Source: Candidatus Eisenbergiella merdigallinarum | GTDB taxonomy: Bacteria > Bacillota > Clostridia > Lachnospirales > Lachnospiraceae | Direction: 5' to 3' | DNA: 64,000 bases | Assembly (NCBI GenBank): GCA_019119355.1 | Contig: DWXE01000040.1 | Span: 124,001-188,000 of the forward strand | The notes under the pieces: generated by a model | Seen by the model: the letters and a program-made list of their open reading frames with translations, nothing else | Told to the model about the DNA's origin: nothing | Databases searched by the model: none | In this document: one piece after another, positions 35,343-44,793 of the stretch | Position numbering within the stretch: the first letter of the stretch is position 1 | How the letters are laid out: each line of letters begins with the position of its first letter | Program-made: the position numbers and the translations under genes

Positions 35343-37090
35343 AGAGGGTTTTGTCCTGGCTGGACCGGTACTGGCATCTGTTTCTCATCGGCGGCTGCAT
35401 CGGCGCGCAGGCCCTGGTTTTCCTCTTCTTCGGGGAGGAGAGCTATCTCACCGTCCAGGACAACCTGGATTTGTTCATCGCCCATTTCCAGGTGATGAAC
35501 TGGCAGGACGGCTGGTTTGCACAGGGGGCCACCATGCCCATGCTGGGCGGCATCAGCCGGGACTGCCTGAGCAGCGAATGGAACCTGTACAACATCCTGT
35601 TCGCCATCCTGCCGGTGTTTCCCGCCTACATGATCGGATATTTCCTGAAGATTTTTCTCGGAATGGGCTCCTTCGCCCTGCTGGCGAAGGACATCTGGCC
35701 GGAAACGTTCGCCCGATACCGGCAGATCGCCTGGACGGCGGGCTTATGCTACGGGATGCTTCCCCTGTTCCCGGCCTACGGGCTGGCTTTCGCCTCCATC
35801 CCGCTGTTCGTCTTCCTCTGCCGCCGGATTTATTTCAGAAAGGGAAGGATCTGGTACGCGGCCCTGTTTTTCTATCCGCTGCTGTCCTATTTCTCCTATT
35901 TCGGCTTCTTTTTGCTGGCGTATCTGGCCTGCGCCGCGGTGTTTTTGTCCGTCCGGGATAAAAAGCCGTGCGGCCGCCTGATCGCAGCGCTGTTCCTGCT
36001 GGCCGCCGGGTATGTGTGCTTCGAATACCGGCTCTTTTCGCAGATGCTGTTTTCGGATGTGGAGACCATCCGCGTCAGCATGGTGGATACGGACCTGGAT
36101 GCGGGAGGGATCCTGGGGCAGATTTGGGAGGCCTTCGTGACGCCGGTGTTTCACGCTTCTTCGGATCACGCGGCCTTCGTGCTGCCGGTCTGCCTGGCGT
36201 TTCTGCTCTGGCGCGCGGCGGTCCTGATCCGGAGCGGGCAAGCCAGAAAATTCCTTTCGGAAGGGATTTTATGGATCCTCTTGTTCATCCTCTTCAACTG
36301 CGTCGTGAACGGGCTGTACTATTGGGGCGGTTTCCGGAGGCTGTTCGAAACGCTTATCCCTCCGCTGAAGGGCTTTCAGTTCAACCGGACCACGTTTTTC
36401 AATCCGTTTTTATGGTATGCGGCCCTCTTTCTGGTGTTAAAATATCTCTATGACGCAAAAAAGACGCTCTGGAAGCGTCTGGCGAACCTGGCGGCCTGCA
36501 TCGCGGCGGCGGTGATCCTGCTGACCCCGGCGGTGTACAACGAGTTTTACTGGACCTGCTACCATCAGGCGTATCGGGCCGTGAAGCATACGGAGGTCAA
36601 TCTTTTGAACTTCCGGGAATATTTCAGCGCCGATCTGATGGAGCAAATCAAGGACGACATCGATTATGGCGGGGATTACTGCGCGGGCTACGGCCTGAAT
36701 CCCGCGGTGCTGGAATACAGCGGGATCGCCACCCTGGACGGCTACCTGGGCTTTTATCCCCAGAGCTACAAGGAGGAGTTCACGCAGCTCATCCGTCCGG
36801 CCTACGACAGGGTGGAGGAATGGCGGACCTATTACGGACAGTGGGGCGCCCGGGCCTATCTGTATGCGGGCAGCGGGGAGAGCATCTATAATCCGTACCG
36901 CAACCAGCCCCTGTCGGACGATCATCTCTACATCGACGGGGATCAGTTCCGGAAGATGGGGGGAAGGTATCTGTTTTCCCGTTACGAGCTGGACGCGGAC
37001 AACATGGAGGATCTGGGCTTTTTGCTCCGGGGCGTCTATTCGGACGAAAGCTCGCCCTACACCATCTACCTGTATGAAACCGCCGGTTGA
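35339..37090 (+). CDS. Polytopic membrane protein (DUF6044/YfhO-like)
   Basis: A 583-aa protein with about ten membrane spans up to residue 400 and a soluble C-terminal third. The early loop ESYLTVQDNLDLFIAHFQ and the many-span layout recall YfhO and DUF6044 proteins, which resemble GT-C glycosyltransferases of surface polymers. Its start overlaps the fucosidase stop by four bases, so the two genes are translationally coupled, an unusual pairing of a catabolic enzyme with a putative envelope protein. The family assignment is tentative. Confidence 0.68.
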   Translation: MKRVLSWLDRYWHLFLIGGCIGAQALVFLFFGEESYLTVQDNLDLFIAHFQVMNWQDGWFAQGATMPMLGGISRDCLSSEWNLYNILFAILPVFPAYMIGYFLKIFLGMGSFALLAKDIWPETFARYRQIAWTAGLCYGMLPLFPAYGLAFASIPLFVFLCRRIYFRKGRIWYAALFFYPLLSYFSYFGFFLLAYLACAAVFLSVRDKKPCGRLIAALFLLAAGYVCFEYRLFSQMLFSDVETIRVSMVDTDLDAGGILGQIWEAFVTPVFHASSDHAAFVLPVCLAFLLWRAAVLIRSGQARKFLSEGILWILLFILFNCVVNGLYYWGGFRRLFETLIPPLKGFQFNRTTFFNPFLWYAALFLVLKYLYDAKKTLWKRLANLAACIAAAVILLTPAVYNEFYWTCYHQAYRAVKHTEVNLLNFREYFSADLMEQIKDDIDYGGDYCAGYGLNPAVLEYSGIATLDGYLGFYPQSYKEEFTQLIRPAYDRVEEWRTYYGQWGARAYLYAGSGESIYNPYRNQPLSDDHLYIDGDQFRKMGGRYLFSRYELDADNMEDLGFLLRGVYSDESSPYTIYLYETAG

Positions 37091-37135
37091 ATATGGAAAC
37101 AGAAGATGAATCGCCGTGGAAAATGTGGCGAAGGT

Positions 37136-37164
37136 TTGACAAGAGGGAAGGGAAATGGTATCAT
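37136..37164 (+). promoter_or_regulatory. Promoter of radical SAM gene
   Basis: A perfect TTGACA (37136-37141) and TATCAT (37159-37164) are separated by 17 bp, 65 bp before the start. Confidence 0.82.
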
Positions 37165-37229
37165 AGCCCTTAGACAGCGCCGCGGCCGGTTTTGCCCCTG
37201 CGGCAGACGAAAGAACAGGGGGATTTATC

Positions 37230-38180
37230 ATGCCGATCAGAATCACCAATTTCGCAGGAAAGTTCGGATGGAATGCCAGAAAGTATTTCCCGAAGCTGGC
37301 CAGCGAGACATACCTGAAATTTCAGTTTTTGACCAGAGGAAAGATCCAGCAGGAATATATCAAATATTTTATGGAGAGCCCGGAGACGCCGCATCCTCAC
37401 GTGGTGAACCTGGAAACCATCAACCGGTGCAATTCCACCTGCGAATTCTGCACGGCCAACAAACATGCGGAGAAGCGCCCCTTCGCCAAAATGAGCGACG
37501 AGATGTATTACAGCATCATCGACCAGCTGCGCGACTGGGGATATAAGGGTCACCTGACCCTGTACGGGAACAACGAGCCCTGGCTGGACACCCGCATCGT
37601 GGAATTTCACAAGTACGCGAGAAAGGAACTGCCGGACTGCTTCATCTTCATGTCCACCAACGGGCTTTTGCTGGACGTGGACAAGGTGAAGTCCATCGTG
37701 CCCTATGTGAATCAGCTGATCATCAACAACTACTGTCTGGACATGAAGCTCCACGACAATATCAAGGTGATTTACGATTACGTCAACGCCCATCCGGACG
37801 AGTTTAAGGATGTGGATATCCTGATCCAGATGCGCTATCTGAAGGAGGTTCTGACCAATCGTGCCGGGAGCTCTCCGAACAAGGCGGCTACGGAGAAGGT
37901 CATTAAGGAAACCTGCCTGATGCCCTATACGGATATGTGGATCACACCGAACGGCAAGCTGGGAATTTGCTGCTGCGACAACTTTGAGGTGACAGATATG
38001 GGCGACCTGACCAAAATGCCCCTGAAGGACGCCTGGAACAGTCCGGCTTATCAGAAGCTTCGTCAGGCCGTGAAGGACGGCAGACAGAATTATCCCTTTT
38101 GCAAGCACTGTGATTTCATCGACGCGGGACTGCGGATGGATATTGTGAACGATATTCTGAAAAAGAACAGGAAAAAATGA
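37230..38180 (+). CDS. Radical SAM/SPASM domain protein
   Basis: A 316-aa radical SAM enzyme. The [4Fe-4S] motif is C67, C71 and C74 in CNSTCEFC. A SPASM-like C-terminal region brings more cysteines (ETCLMPYTD, GICCCDN and FCKHCDF), suggesting an auxiliary cluster. The GNNEPWLD segment is typical of this subgroup. Members are found near surface-polysaccharide and glycosyltransferase genes and are of mostly unknown function. At 316 aa it is shorter than anaerobic sulfatase maturases of about 370-400 aa with two auxiliary clusters, so I do not call it one. It is monocistronic with its own promoter and terminator. Confidence 0.85.
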   Translation: MPIRITNFAGKFGWNARKYFPKLASETYLKFQFLTRGKIQQEYIKYFMESPETPHPHVVNLETINRCNSTCEFCTANKHAEKRPFAKMSDEMYYSIIDQLRDWGYKGHLTLYGNNEPWLDTRIVEFHKYARKELPDCFIFMSTNGLLLDVDKVKSIVPYVNQLIINNYCLDMKLHDNIKVIYDYVNAHPDEFKDVDILIQMRYLKEVLTNRAGSSPNKAATEKVIKETCLMPYTDMWITPNGKLGICCCDNFEVTDMGDLTKMPLKDAWNSPAYQKLRQAVKDGRQNYPFCKHCDFIDAGLRMDIVNDILKKNRKK

Positions 38181-38243
38181 GGTGCCAGGTCCCGGGAGGG
38201 ACGCCGGAAGTCTCGAAAGGATATCTGAAAATCTGAAAAAAGG

Positions 38244-38289
38244 AATGGATGCTGTACGTGATATCAAGGTGCGGCGTCCATTTTTTTTA
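38244..38289 (+). terminator. Terminator after radical SAM gene
   Basis: A 14-bp stem with several G-T pairs (38244-38257 and 38269-38282) is followed by a run of eight T. Confidence 0.82.
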
Positions 38290-38407
38290 TGCGCTGTAAG
38301 GCGGCATTTTGAGGGAAAAGATGGATGGGAAAAAATTCGTGTAACGGCCTGTCTGGAAATTTGGATAATATCAAAAAAAGAATTTCGGATAATATATGAG
38401 CCGAAAC

Positions 38408-38436
38408 TTGATAAATTTGGCAAAAAAGGTTAAGAT
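38408..38436 (+). promoter_or_regulatory. Promoter of antitoxin-like gene
   Basis: TTGATA (38408-38413) and TAAGAT (38431-38436) have 17-bp spacing. The -10 box ends only 7 bp before the ATG, so transcription would begin at or near the start codon and the message may be leaderless. Confidence 0.6.
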
Positions 38437-38443
38437 ATTAGCT

Positions 38444-38725
38444 ATGAATAACTTTGATTTTCTGAAATCACCGGATGAAGTGAACAGAGATATAGCAAGA
38501 CGGATGAGCCGGAAAAGGAAGGAAAAGAAAATCACCCAGGTACAGCTCGCGAAATATTCAGACGTAAGTCTTGGATCGATCAAGCGCTTTGAGCGTACCG
38601 GGGAGATTTCTCTGACCTCACTCGTAAAGATCGCTTTTGCGCTGGGATGTGAGGATGACTTTGAGGCTCTGTTTGCCAGAAAGGGCTATGCGTCCATAGA
38701 GGAGGTTCTGAATGAAAGAGAATAG
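38444..38725 (+). CDS. HipB-type XRE antitoxin, orphan
   Basis: A 93-aa helix-turn-helix protein. The XRE domain runs from about residue 15 to 75, with the recognition region TQVQLAKYSDVSLGSIKRFE. The C-terminus FALGCEDDFEALFARKGYAS is typical of HipB-like antitoxins linked to HipA toxins. The frame opens earlier, but ATG at 38444 gives the standard N-terminus. No good ribosome binding site is visible, in keeping with a possible leaderless message. The local base composition is more AT-rich than its neighbours, suggesting transfer. The stop overlaps a 10-codon remnant of the toxin gene. Confidence 0.85.
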   Translation: MNNFDFLKSPDEVNRDIARRMSRKRKEKKITQVQLAKYSDVSLGSIKRFERTGEISLTSLVKIAFALGCEDDFEALFARKGYASIEEVLNERE

Positions 38726-38744
38726 AGCGCTGGCGGCTTTATAA
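38712..38744 (+). pseudogene. Truncated HipA toxin start
   Basis: An ATG at 38712, overlapping the antitoxin stop as in intact hipBA operons, opens MKENRALAAL and then hits TAA at 38742. The first residues resemble the beginning of HipA-family kinases (M-K-x-N-R-A-L). The rest is missing: the 3' end of the DinB gene begins at 38739, so a deletion or rearrangement joined the two here. Confidence 0.6.
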
Positions 38745-39260
38745 ATACCTGCTGTAGTCTCCTTCAGGAAAGGGATTTTCCAAACCGAGAACCCTTGGCC
38801 ACAGTCCCGTATCATCAATGATGAAGCCCATCAGCATTCCCATGTGGGAGTGCAGGTGGCGGAACTGGGCAAGGATCAGGGTGAATCTGCTGTACTCGCA
38901 GTCTGTGGGATACTCCTTCAGGCGCTCATCCGTCAGATCGGACAGATAGGAAAGTATTTTTTTCTCAATGTCGGAAAAATAGGAAGTGATCTCTTTACGG
39001 GAGAGGCGTCTGGAGGAGGGGATATCCAGATTATTCAGATCCTTTTCGTGGATATCCGGCTCCTGGAAATGCCTGTCCCGTGGATTGATGTACCACAGAT
39101 CAAGAGAGTGGAGCATGTGGTAAACGTGCTTCCAGCAGGGCATGTCACAGTAATGTTTGTCCCACAGCGTGTCGGGAATGCAGTCGATGACGTTTCGTAC
39201 CTCCCACAGGGCCCGTCTGGTTTGATCCTCTATAATGGAAGTAAGGGTATCCTGATTCAT
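38739..39260 (-). CDS. DinB superfamily protein
   Basis: A 173-aa four-helix-bundle protein of the DinB/YfiT group. Likely metal-binding histidines are in KHVYHMLHSLDLW and FRHLHSHMG. These proteins often act as metal-dependent thiol transferases (for example with bacillithiol) or are of unknown function. GGAG inside the first codons of the longer frame (start 39272) favours the ATG at 39260. Its 3' end abuts the truncated hipA remnant. It is monocistronic, with no linked thiol-synthesis gene. Confidence 0.85.
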   Translation of the reverse strand: MNQDTLTSIIEDQTRRALWEVRNVIDCIPDTLWDKHYCDMPCWKHVYHMLHSLDLWYINPRDRHFQEPDIHEKDLNNLDIPSSRRLSRKEITSYFSDIEKKILSYLSDLTDERLKEYPTDCEYSRFTLILAQFRHLHSHMGMLMGFIIDDTGLWPRVLGLENPFPEGDYSRYL

Positions 39261-39343
39261 TGTGATCTCCATTTCTTAATGCCAGCGGCGGCCTGCTCAT
39301 ATTTTAAGGCTTCTCACCTGCTCAGACCACCAGCTCATTCCCG

Positions 39344-40924
39344 TCAGCCCTTCCCATTCCCCTCCAGGTATTCCTTTTCCGTGTTCACGTTCCAGATATT
39401 GTCCCGGGAACGGACGCCGCTCAGGATATTTTTCACCGTTTCAAAGGACGTTACCATGGAATGGTCGATGTTGTTGTAGCGGTGCTGACCGTTTCTTCCC
39501 ACGCAGTAAAGGTTGTCGATGGTATTGAGCCAGTCGCGCAGCACGTCCATATCCTTATAGGTGTCGAAGTAGGCAGGATAGGCTTTTTTCACCTTTTCCA
39601 TGTGGGTGTCGAGAACCATGTCCGGGCTGTCGATCAGGCCCATTTTTACCATTTCGGATACGGCGAATACGGAGAATTCCTCCTCGGACATGCGCCAGAG
39701 GGAATCGCCCTCGTCGCAGAAATATTCCAGGCCCACCCAGACGGTATTTTCCAGATCCTTCACCATATAGGGGGACCAGTTGTTGTAGATCTGGAAGCGT
39801 CCCATCTGTACGGTGCGGTCATGGACGTAGATCCAGTCGTCGGGAACGATGTTGCCGATGGTTTTGATCTTTGTTTTGTTGACCAGGTTCAGTTTGGGAA
39901 CCAGAACGCCGAGGGTCATGTAGTCACGATAGGGAAGACCTGCCGCGATGGCGGCCTCGCGCGCGGGAACGTCGTTCATACCGCCCACCAGATCCTTAAT
40001 GGGCATGGAGGAGATGAAAATGTCGCCCTCCTCCTGATATTCCTTTCCGTCCTTTTCATAGGTGAGGCTGAGGATGCGGCCGTTTTCGTCTCTGGAAAAG
40101 CGCACCACCCGGCAGCCGCGAAGGATCCGTCCGCCCATCTTCTCGATCTCGGCTCCGGTCACGTCCCAGAGCTGGCCGGGACCGAGCTTGGGATAGCTGA
40201 ATTCCTCGATGAGGGAGGTTTCCACGTGGCCGGTCTTTTTGCCGGGAAGGAGCTTTCGGAATATGTCTGAAATGATGGCCATGATGGAAAGACCCTTCAC
40301 GCGCTGGGCGCCCCAGTTGGGATCGATCTCCGCGGGGCTTCTTCCCCAGAGATTTTCCGTATATTTTTCAAAAAACATGGAATAGAGCTTCTTTCCGAAG
40401 CGGTTGATATAGAAATCCTCCAGGGAGTTTTCCTTCCGCTTGTGCAGGACGCTGGCAATATAGCTGAATCCGGCCTGAATGGTCGTTGCCAGCCCCATGT
40501 TTTTAAAGGTTTCCCATTTCAAAGTGATGGGATAGTCGAAGAATTTTCTGTCAAAGTAAATGCGGGACACCCGGTTCCTGGTGAGCATGACCCGGTCTGT
40601 TTTCTCCGGATCGGGGCCGCCTGCCGCAAGGGGAGGAGTGCGCTTCAGAACGATATCGTCATAGGCGGGAGCGCCCTGGGGCGGAAGCATATGGTTCCAC
40701 CATTCGTTTACCTTGGGATCCTTGGAGAAAAAACGGTGTCCGCCCATATCCATCCGGTTGCCGTTGTGCTCCACTGTTTTGGATATTCCCCCAAGCTGGC
40801 CGCTTTCTTCAAAAACGATGACCTCAAACCTTTCGGCGGAGGCGGCTGTCTCCGAGGCCTTCAGCAGCTCGTATGCCGCCGTCAGGCCGGCCGGTCCGCC
40901 GCCTATAATCAGAGCTTTTCTCAT
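39344..40924 (-). CDS. NAD(P)/FAD-dependent oxidoreductase (amine oxidase/UDP-galactopyranose mutase-like)
   Basis: A 526-aa flavoprotein. The Rossmann FAD motif [15 protein letters not shown] is at the N-terminus, followed by GGISKT and DMGGHRFF, typical of the protoporphyrinogen-oxidase and UDP-galactopyranose-mutase branch. The C-terminal segment [19 protein letters not shown] supplies the flavin-binding end. Close relatives are usually found beside glycosyltransferases of surface glycans, which fits this neighbourhood. The substrate is unknown. No strong ribosome binding site is obvious. Confidence 0.85.
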   Translation of the reverse strand: MRKALIIGGGPAGLTAAYELLKASETAASAERFEVIVFEESGQLGGISKTVEHNGNRMDMGGHRFFSKDPKVNEWWNHMLPPQGAPAYDDIVLKRTPPLAAGGPDPEKTDRVMLTRNRVSRIYFDRKFFDYPITLKWETFKNMGLATTIQAGFSYIASVLHKRKENSLEDFYINRFGKKLYSMFFEKYTENLWGRSPAEIDPNWGAQRVKGLSIMAIISDIFRKLLPGKKTGHVETSLIEEFSYPKLGPGQLWDVTGAEIEKMGGRILRGCRVVRFSRDENGRILSLTYEKDGKEYQEEGDIFISSMPIKDLVGGMNDVPAREAAIAAGLPYRDYMTLGVLVPKLNLVNKTKIKTIGNIVPDDWIYVHDRTVQMGRFQIYNNWSPYMVKDLENTVWVGLEYFCDEGDSLWRMSEEEFSVFAVSEMVKMGLIDSPDMVLDTHMEKVKKAYPAYFDTYKDMDVLRDWLNTIDNLYCVGRNGQHRYNNIDHSMVTSFETVKNILSGVRSRDNIWNVNTEKEYLEGNGKG

Positions 40925-41063
40925 AAGAATTCGGATTCCTTTCCGGGCGCGTGTATATGGCGTGCCGCACAGATTGATGCGGCGCAGCTTTCAGGCAACG
41001 GCGCCGCTGTTGGATAATCATTATTTCCATCTTAACATATCTGTCCGGTGAATTCAAATAGAA

Positions 41064-41111
41064 AGAATCCGGCGATACCCGTCAAAAGAATCCGGCGCGA
41101 TACCCGTCAAA
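41064..41111 (+). repeat. Tandem duplication of a 23-25 bp unit
   Basis: Two adjacent copies (41064-41086 and 41087-41111) of a unit beginning AGAATCCGGCG and ending ATACCCGTCAAA, the second with a 2-bp CG insertion. They lie between the FAD oxidoreductase start and the acetyltransferase stop, possibly as an operator or slippage product. Confidence 0.7.
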
Positions 41112-41130
41112 AGCATTCGTCCGCTTTCCC

Positions 41131-42345
41131 TCACTCCGCCTGCATGCGGATGACGGAATGGCTGTAGATGTAAAAGCTTTCCTGGCTTGCGCGTTCTTCC
41201 TTTTTCATGGGCGGAAACCGGCTGTCAAACTGTTCCGCGCAGGCGGGATCGAATTGAAAGGCAGGGCTTTCCTGATAGATCCATTTTCTTCCGTCAAAAA
41301 AGCCGGGCGTCAGCTCCTTGACCAGCATGGCGGCGGGAAAGCTTCCGTCCTCTGCGCAGACCTGATATCTTGCGCAGCTTTTGAAGCCTCTGGAAACATA
41401 ATTGTCGGGGCTTCCGAAGATGACGATGGCGCCAAAGCCCATCCGGCGGGCTTCCCGGAAGCTGTGCTCCAGCAGAGCCCTTCCGATTCCCCTGCGCTGG
41501 CAGTCCGGGCGGACGCTGATGGGGCCGAAGGTGAGAACCTCCCGCATATTTCCCGCTTCGTCGGTGAGCGTAGCTCTGGTGTACATGACGTTTCCAAGAA
41601 GCCTGCCGTCCTCCGCCTCCGCCACAAGATCCAGCTCGGGGATAAAATCCTTATGGCCGCGGATCAGGTGGGCCAGATAATGCTCATAGCAGCCGGGCGC
41701 ATATAGGTTCCAGAAGGCCTCCCGCGTCAGCGCCTCAACGGCGCGGTGATCCGCCTCCGTTTCCGGACGGATGAAAAGAGGGGGCTTTTCCTGGCCGCAG
41801 TATTCCCGGCGCAGAATGGAATACCAGCTTTCGTCGCAGATCCCAAGGTTGTTGATCCCGCCGGCGCGCCGGGTGCCCTCGTAGCTCATGCCGCAGCGGC
41901 GCATGACCTTTCCGGAGGCAGGATTGCGGGGATCGTGGCAGGCGTTGACGCAGCTTGCGCCCACTTCCTCAAAGAAGAATCGGATCACCTCCCGCAGCGC
42001 CTCGCTCATGATGCCCTGTCCCCACCAGGCTTTTCCAAGGCAGTAGCCGATGGTTGCGGATCCGGTCCGTTCGTCCATGCGGACGGCGCTGATGTTTCCG
42101 ATGACTTCCCCGGCCTCCTTCAGCTCAATGGCCCAAAGATAGAGATCAGGGGTCTGATAGCCTTTGCACCACTCCGCGATGATCTGCTCCGTAACCTGTA
42201 CGTCCCGGTGCGGGGGCCAGGTGAGAAAACAGGTCACCTCCGGGTCTGAGGCCCAGTTTATGAACATGGGGCCTGCGTCCTGCGGCGTGAAGCGCCTCAG
42301 GATCAGCCGCCCGGTTTCAATTCTGACGGTTCCTTTCTGTTCCAT
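41131..42345 (-). CDS. Fused double GNAT acetyltransferase
   Basis: A 404-aa protein with two acetyltransferase domains. Residues about 1-180 are RimJ-like (GRLILRRFTPQDA, then GYCLGKAWWGQGIMSEALRE). Residues about 185-330 are a YhbS-like domain (SVRPDCQRRGIGRALLEHSF, the acetyl-CoA loop). Each half is normally a separate protein of about 170-180 aa, so this is a fusion. The start at 42345 follows GAGG; the frame extends to 42363. RimJ-like halves commonly acetylate N-termini or small amines. The substrates here are unknown. It faces away from the membrane-protein operon. Confidence 0.88.
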   Translation of the reverse strand: MEQKGTVRIETGRLILRRFTPQDAGPMFINWASDPEVTCFLTWPPHRDVQVTEQIIAEWCKGYQTPDLYLWAIELKEAGEVIGNISAVRMDERTGSATIGYCLGKAWWGQGIMSEALREVIRFFFEEVGASCVNACHDPRNPASGKVMRRCGMSYEGTRRAGGINNLGICDESWYSILRREYCGQEKPPLFIRPETEADHRAVEALTREAFWNLYAPGCYEHYLAHLIRGHKDFIPELDLVAEAEDGRLLGNVMYTRATLTDEAGNMREVLTFGPISVRPDCQRRGIGRALLEHSFREARRMGFGAIVIFGSPDNYVSRGFKSCARYQVCAEDGSFPAAMLVKELTPGFFDGRKWIYQESPAFQFDPACAEQFDSRFPPMKKEERASQESFYIYSHSVIRMQAE

Positions 42346-42447
42346 AAGCTTTTTCCTCATCACTGATCTTTCATTTTGATTTATGGGAATAAGGTATAAA
42401 AATCCGCCGCGTTTGTCAAGGACGGCTGTGTGCGAAAGCGCCCTTCA

Positions 42448-42477
42448 TTGACAGAAGCCGCGGCCGGATGCTATGAT
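42448..42477 (+). promoter_or_regulatory. Promoter of membrane glycan operon
   Basis: TTGACA (42448-42453) and TATGAT (42472-42477) with 18-bp spacing lie 56 bp before the first gene's start. Confidence 0.75.
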
Positions 42478-42533
42478 TGAGTAGCGAAAAAGCGTGTACC
42501 GGAAGTTTACATACATCGGATGAGGGGACTGGA

Positions 42534-44793
42534 ATGGGGCAGAGAATGGAGGAAAGCGGTAAAAGGAAGGATAAAAAGAGCGTAAGCCTGCCGCGGAGGC
42601 TGGCAGTCCTTGCCGGAGCCGTTTTTCTTTTTGAGATTTTGATTGGAAATTATTCCTCTGTCAGAAGCCTTTTTTATCAGGAAACAGACCTGACGGACCG
42701 GCTGGAGGTGACGTGGGAAGCGGATGCGCCGGAGGGAGACGGAGCCGCGAAGCGGCTGACGGCGGTGATAGACGGGCTGGACATGCGGATCGACAACCTG
42801 CATTTTGATCTGGAAATGCCAAAGGACGCGGTGGTGTCCATATCCATCAGCCTGGTCGACGAAGGGAACCGGTATCCCTATCCTCTTCCGGTGATGGAGG
42901 CGGCGGGACGGTATCCCTCCACCTGTTATACGAACCTGTACCCTTATGGAAAGGTGCACAGCCTGGAGATCGTGATGGAGGCGCAGGAGGACGGAGGGCT
43001 GCTTTTGCCCGAGTCTGTCTGGGAGGGGCCGGAGAGCGCGTCCGCAGTGCGGGCGGAGGGCTTTGCGTTTGACGGACTTCGGGCGAATGTGCGGCGGCCC
43101 TTCGTGCTGGTGCTTCCAAGGATGCTTTTGCTGTTTGGTATAGGAGCCTTCTGGCTGCTTTCGGGAGAAAAAAGCGGCGTTTACCGCGTCCGCTTCCGGG
43201 CGGATAGCCGCAGGCAGAATCTGGCAACGGCAGGCTTTCTCGGGGCTTTTCTGCTGCTTGGTCTTGTTCTGGCGCTTTCCAACAGAGCCTGCGTGGAATC
43301 GCCCTGGGAGCATCATCAGCAGTACAGGCAGCTCGCTTCCGCCATTCTGGACGGGCATGTGTGGGTGGGGCGGCAGCCGGAGCTTCTGGAGCTTTCAAAC
43401 CCGTATGATACCTCTTACCTGCTGGCGCAGGAGATCCCCTATCTGGCGGATTATGCCTACTACGGGGGAAATTATTACGTTTATTTCGGGATCGTGCCCG
43501 AGCTGCTTTTTTATCTGCCGTGCCTGGCGCTGACGGGCAGGGCGTTCCCCAATTTCCTCGCGGTTTATTTTGCCTTTGCCGGCTTTGCGGTTTCCGTATT
43601 CGGGCTTTACCGGGAAGCCGTAAAAAGATGGTTTCCGGATATTTCTTATGTGCTCTATCTGACGGCGGCGTGCGTGACGCTCACCTTCGGAAGCTTTGTC
43701 TATCTCGTGGCGCGGCCCGATCTGTACCATGTGCCGCTGATGACGGCGAACATGTTCACGGCGGCCGGTCTCTGGCTGTGGCTGTGCGGGCTGAACCGGA
43801 AGAAAAGAAGGACGGCCTTCTTTTTCGCGGGCTCTCTGTGCATGGCTCTGGTGGCCGGCTGCAGGCCCCAGATGCTCCTGTTTTCCGCGGTGGCGCTGCC
43901 GCTGTTTATACCGTTGTTTGCTCCGTTTCCTGTATCGCTGTCGGCGCTGCTTCCCGCGCCGCTGTCAGCGCGTCGATCCTCCGGAAGCTTCCTGGAAAAA
44001 AGGAGCATGAAGGGGGACGGCCTGCCTGGTAAAAGAGGCGGCGGCGCTGCTTCTGCCTTATGCGGCTGTTGCGGCGGGAATCCTGTTCTATAACGGACTG
44101 CGTTTTTCCTCGCCCTTTGATTTCGGCGCGGCCTACAGCCTGACGAACAACGACATGACGCACAGGGGAACGAACCTGAGCCGGATCCTGTACGGCATAT
44201 ACGCCTTTTTCCTGCAGCCTGCCAGGTATGAGGGAGTCTTTCCCTTCCTGACGGCCAACGGCCTGGAAAACAATTATATGGGAAAAATGGTGTCGGAATT
44301 TCTGTTCGGCGGGATTCTGGCGAGCCAGTCGGTCTGCTGGTGCCTGGCGCTTCTGCCCGCCTGCCGGAAAAAAATTGCGGGGGCGGCGGACAAAACCTCC
44401 GGAGCCGGGGAAAACAACAGGACCGGAAAGGAGCTTTTGGGGCTTCTGGCGTGCGCCCTTGCCGCTTCCGTGATCATCGTGGGCTTTGACGCCAATGCGG
44501 CGGGAATCCTGCAGCGGTATACGGCGGACGCCGCCTTCGGGGTCGCGCTGTCCTCCTGCTTTGTGCTGCTCGCGCTGTTTGACGGGATGCAGAGGGAGCG
44601 GAATACGGAGCGGATACAGGAGCAGAAAGAGCGGGGAGCGGCGCGCAGGTACGGGCTTATTTTCCTGCGGGCGGCCCTTCTGCAGCACGCCCTGTATGCG
44701 TTTCTGATCGTATTCGCCTGCGGGGACAGCGTCAATCTGAAAAATTACGGGAGGCTTCTGTATTATGGGGCAAAACGGCTGTTCCAGATCTGA
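42534..44793 (+). pseudogene. Large GT-C-like membrane protein, frameshifted
   Basis: Two overlapping frames together encode one protein of about 750 aa. The first (42534-44093) has an N-terminal span, an extracytoplasmic region and many membrane spans up to GCRPQMLLFSAVALPLF. It then drifts into a low-quality tail. The second frame, open from 44011, continues with a natural membrane sequence (EAAALLLPYAAVAAGILFYN) to 44793. The first frame changes to the second if one G is removed from the GGGGG run at 44012-44016. The frame-two stop at 44008 means the shift must lie after it. It may be a true frameshift mutation, a sequencing error or a phase-variable switch. The intact protein resembles GT-C glycosyltransferase-like proteins of surface glycans. 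Confidence 0.75.

Noticed and set aside
37230-38180. Radical SAM gene as the missing sulfatase maturase
   Set aside because: It is shorter than known anaerobic sulfatase maturases and shows fewer auxiliary-cluster cysteines. It also lies far from the sulfatases, in an envelope gene neighbourhood.
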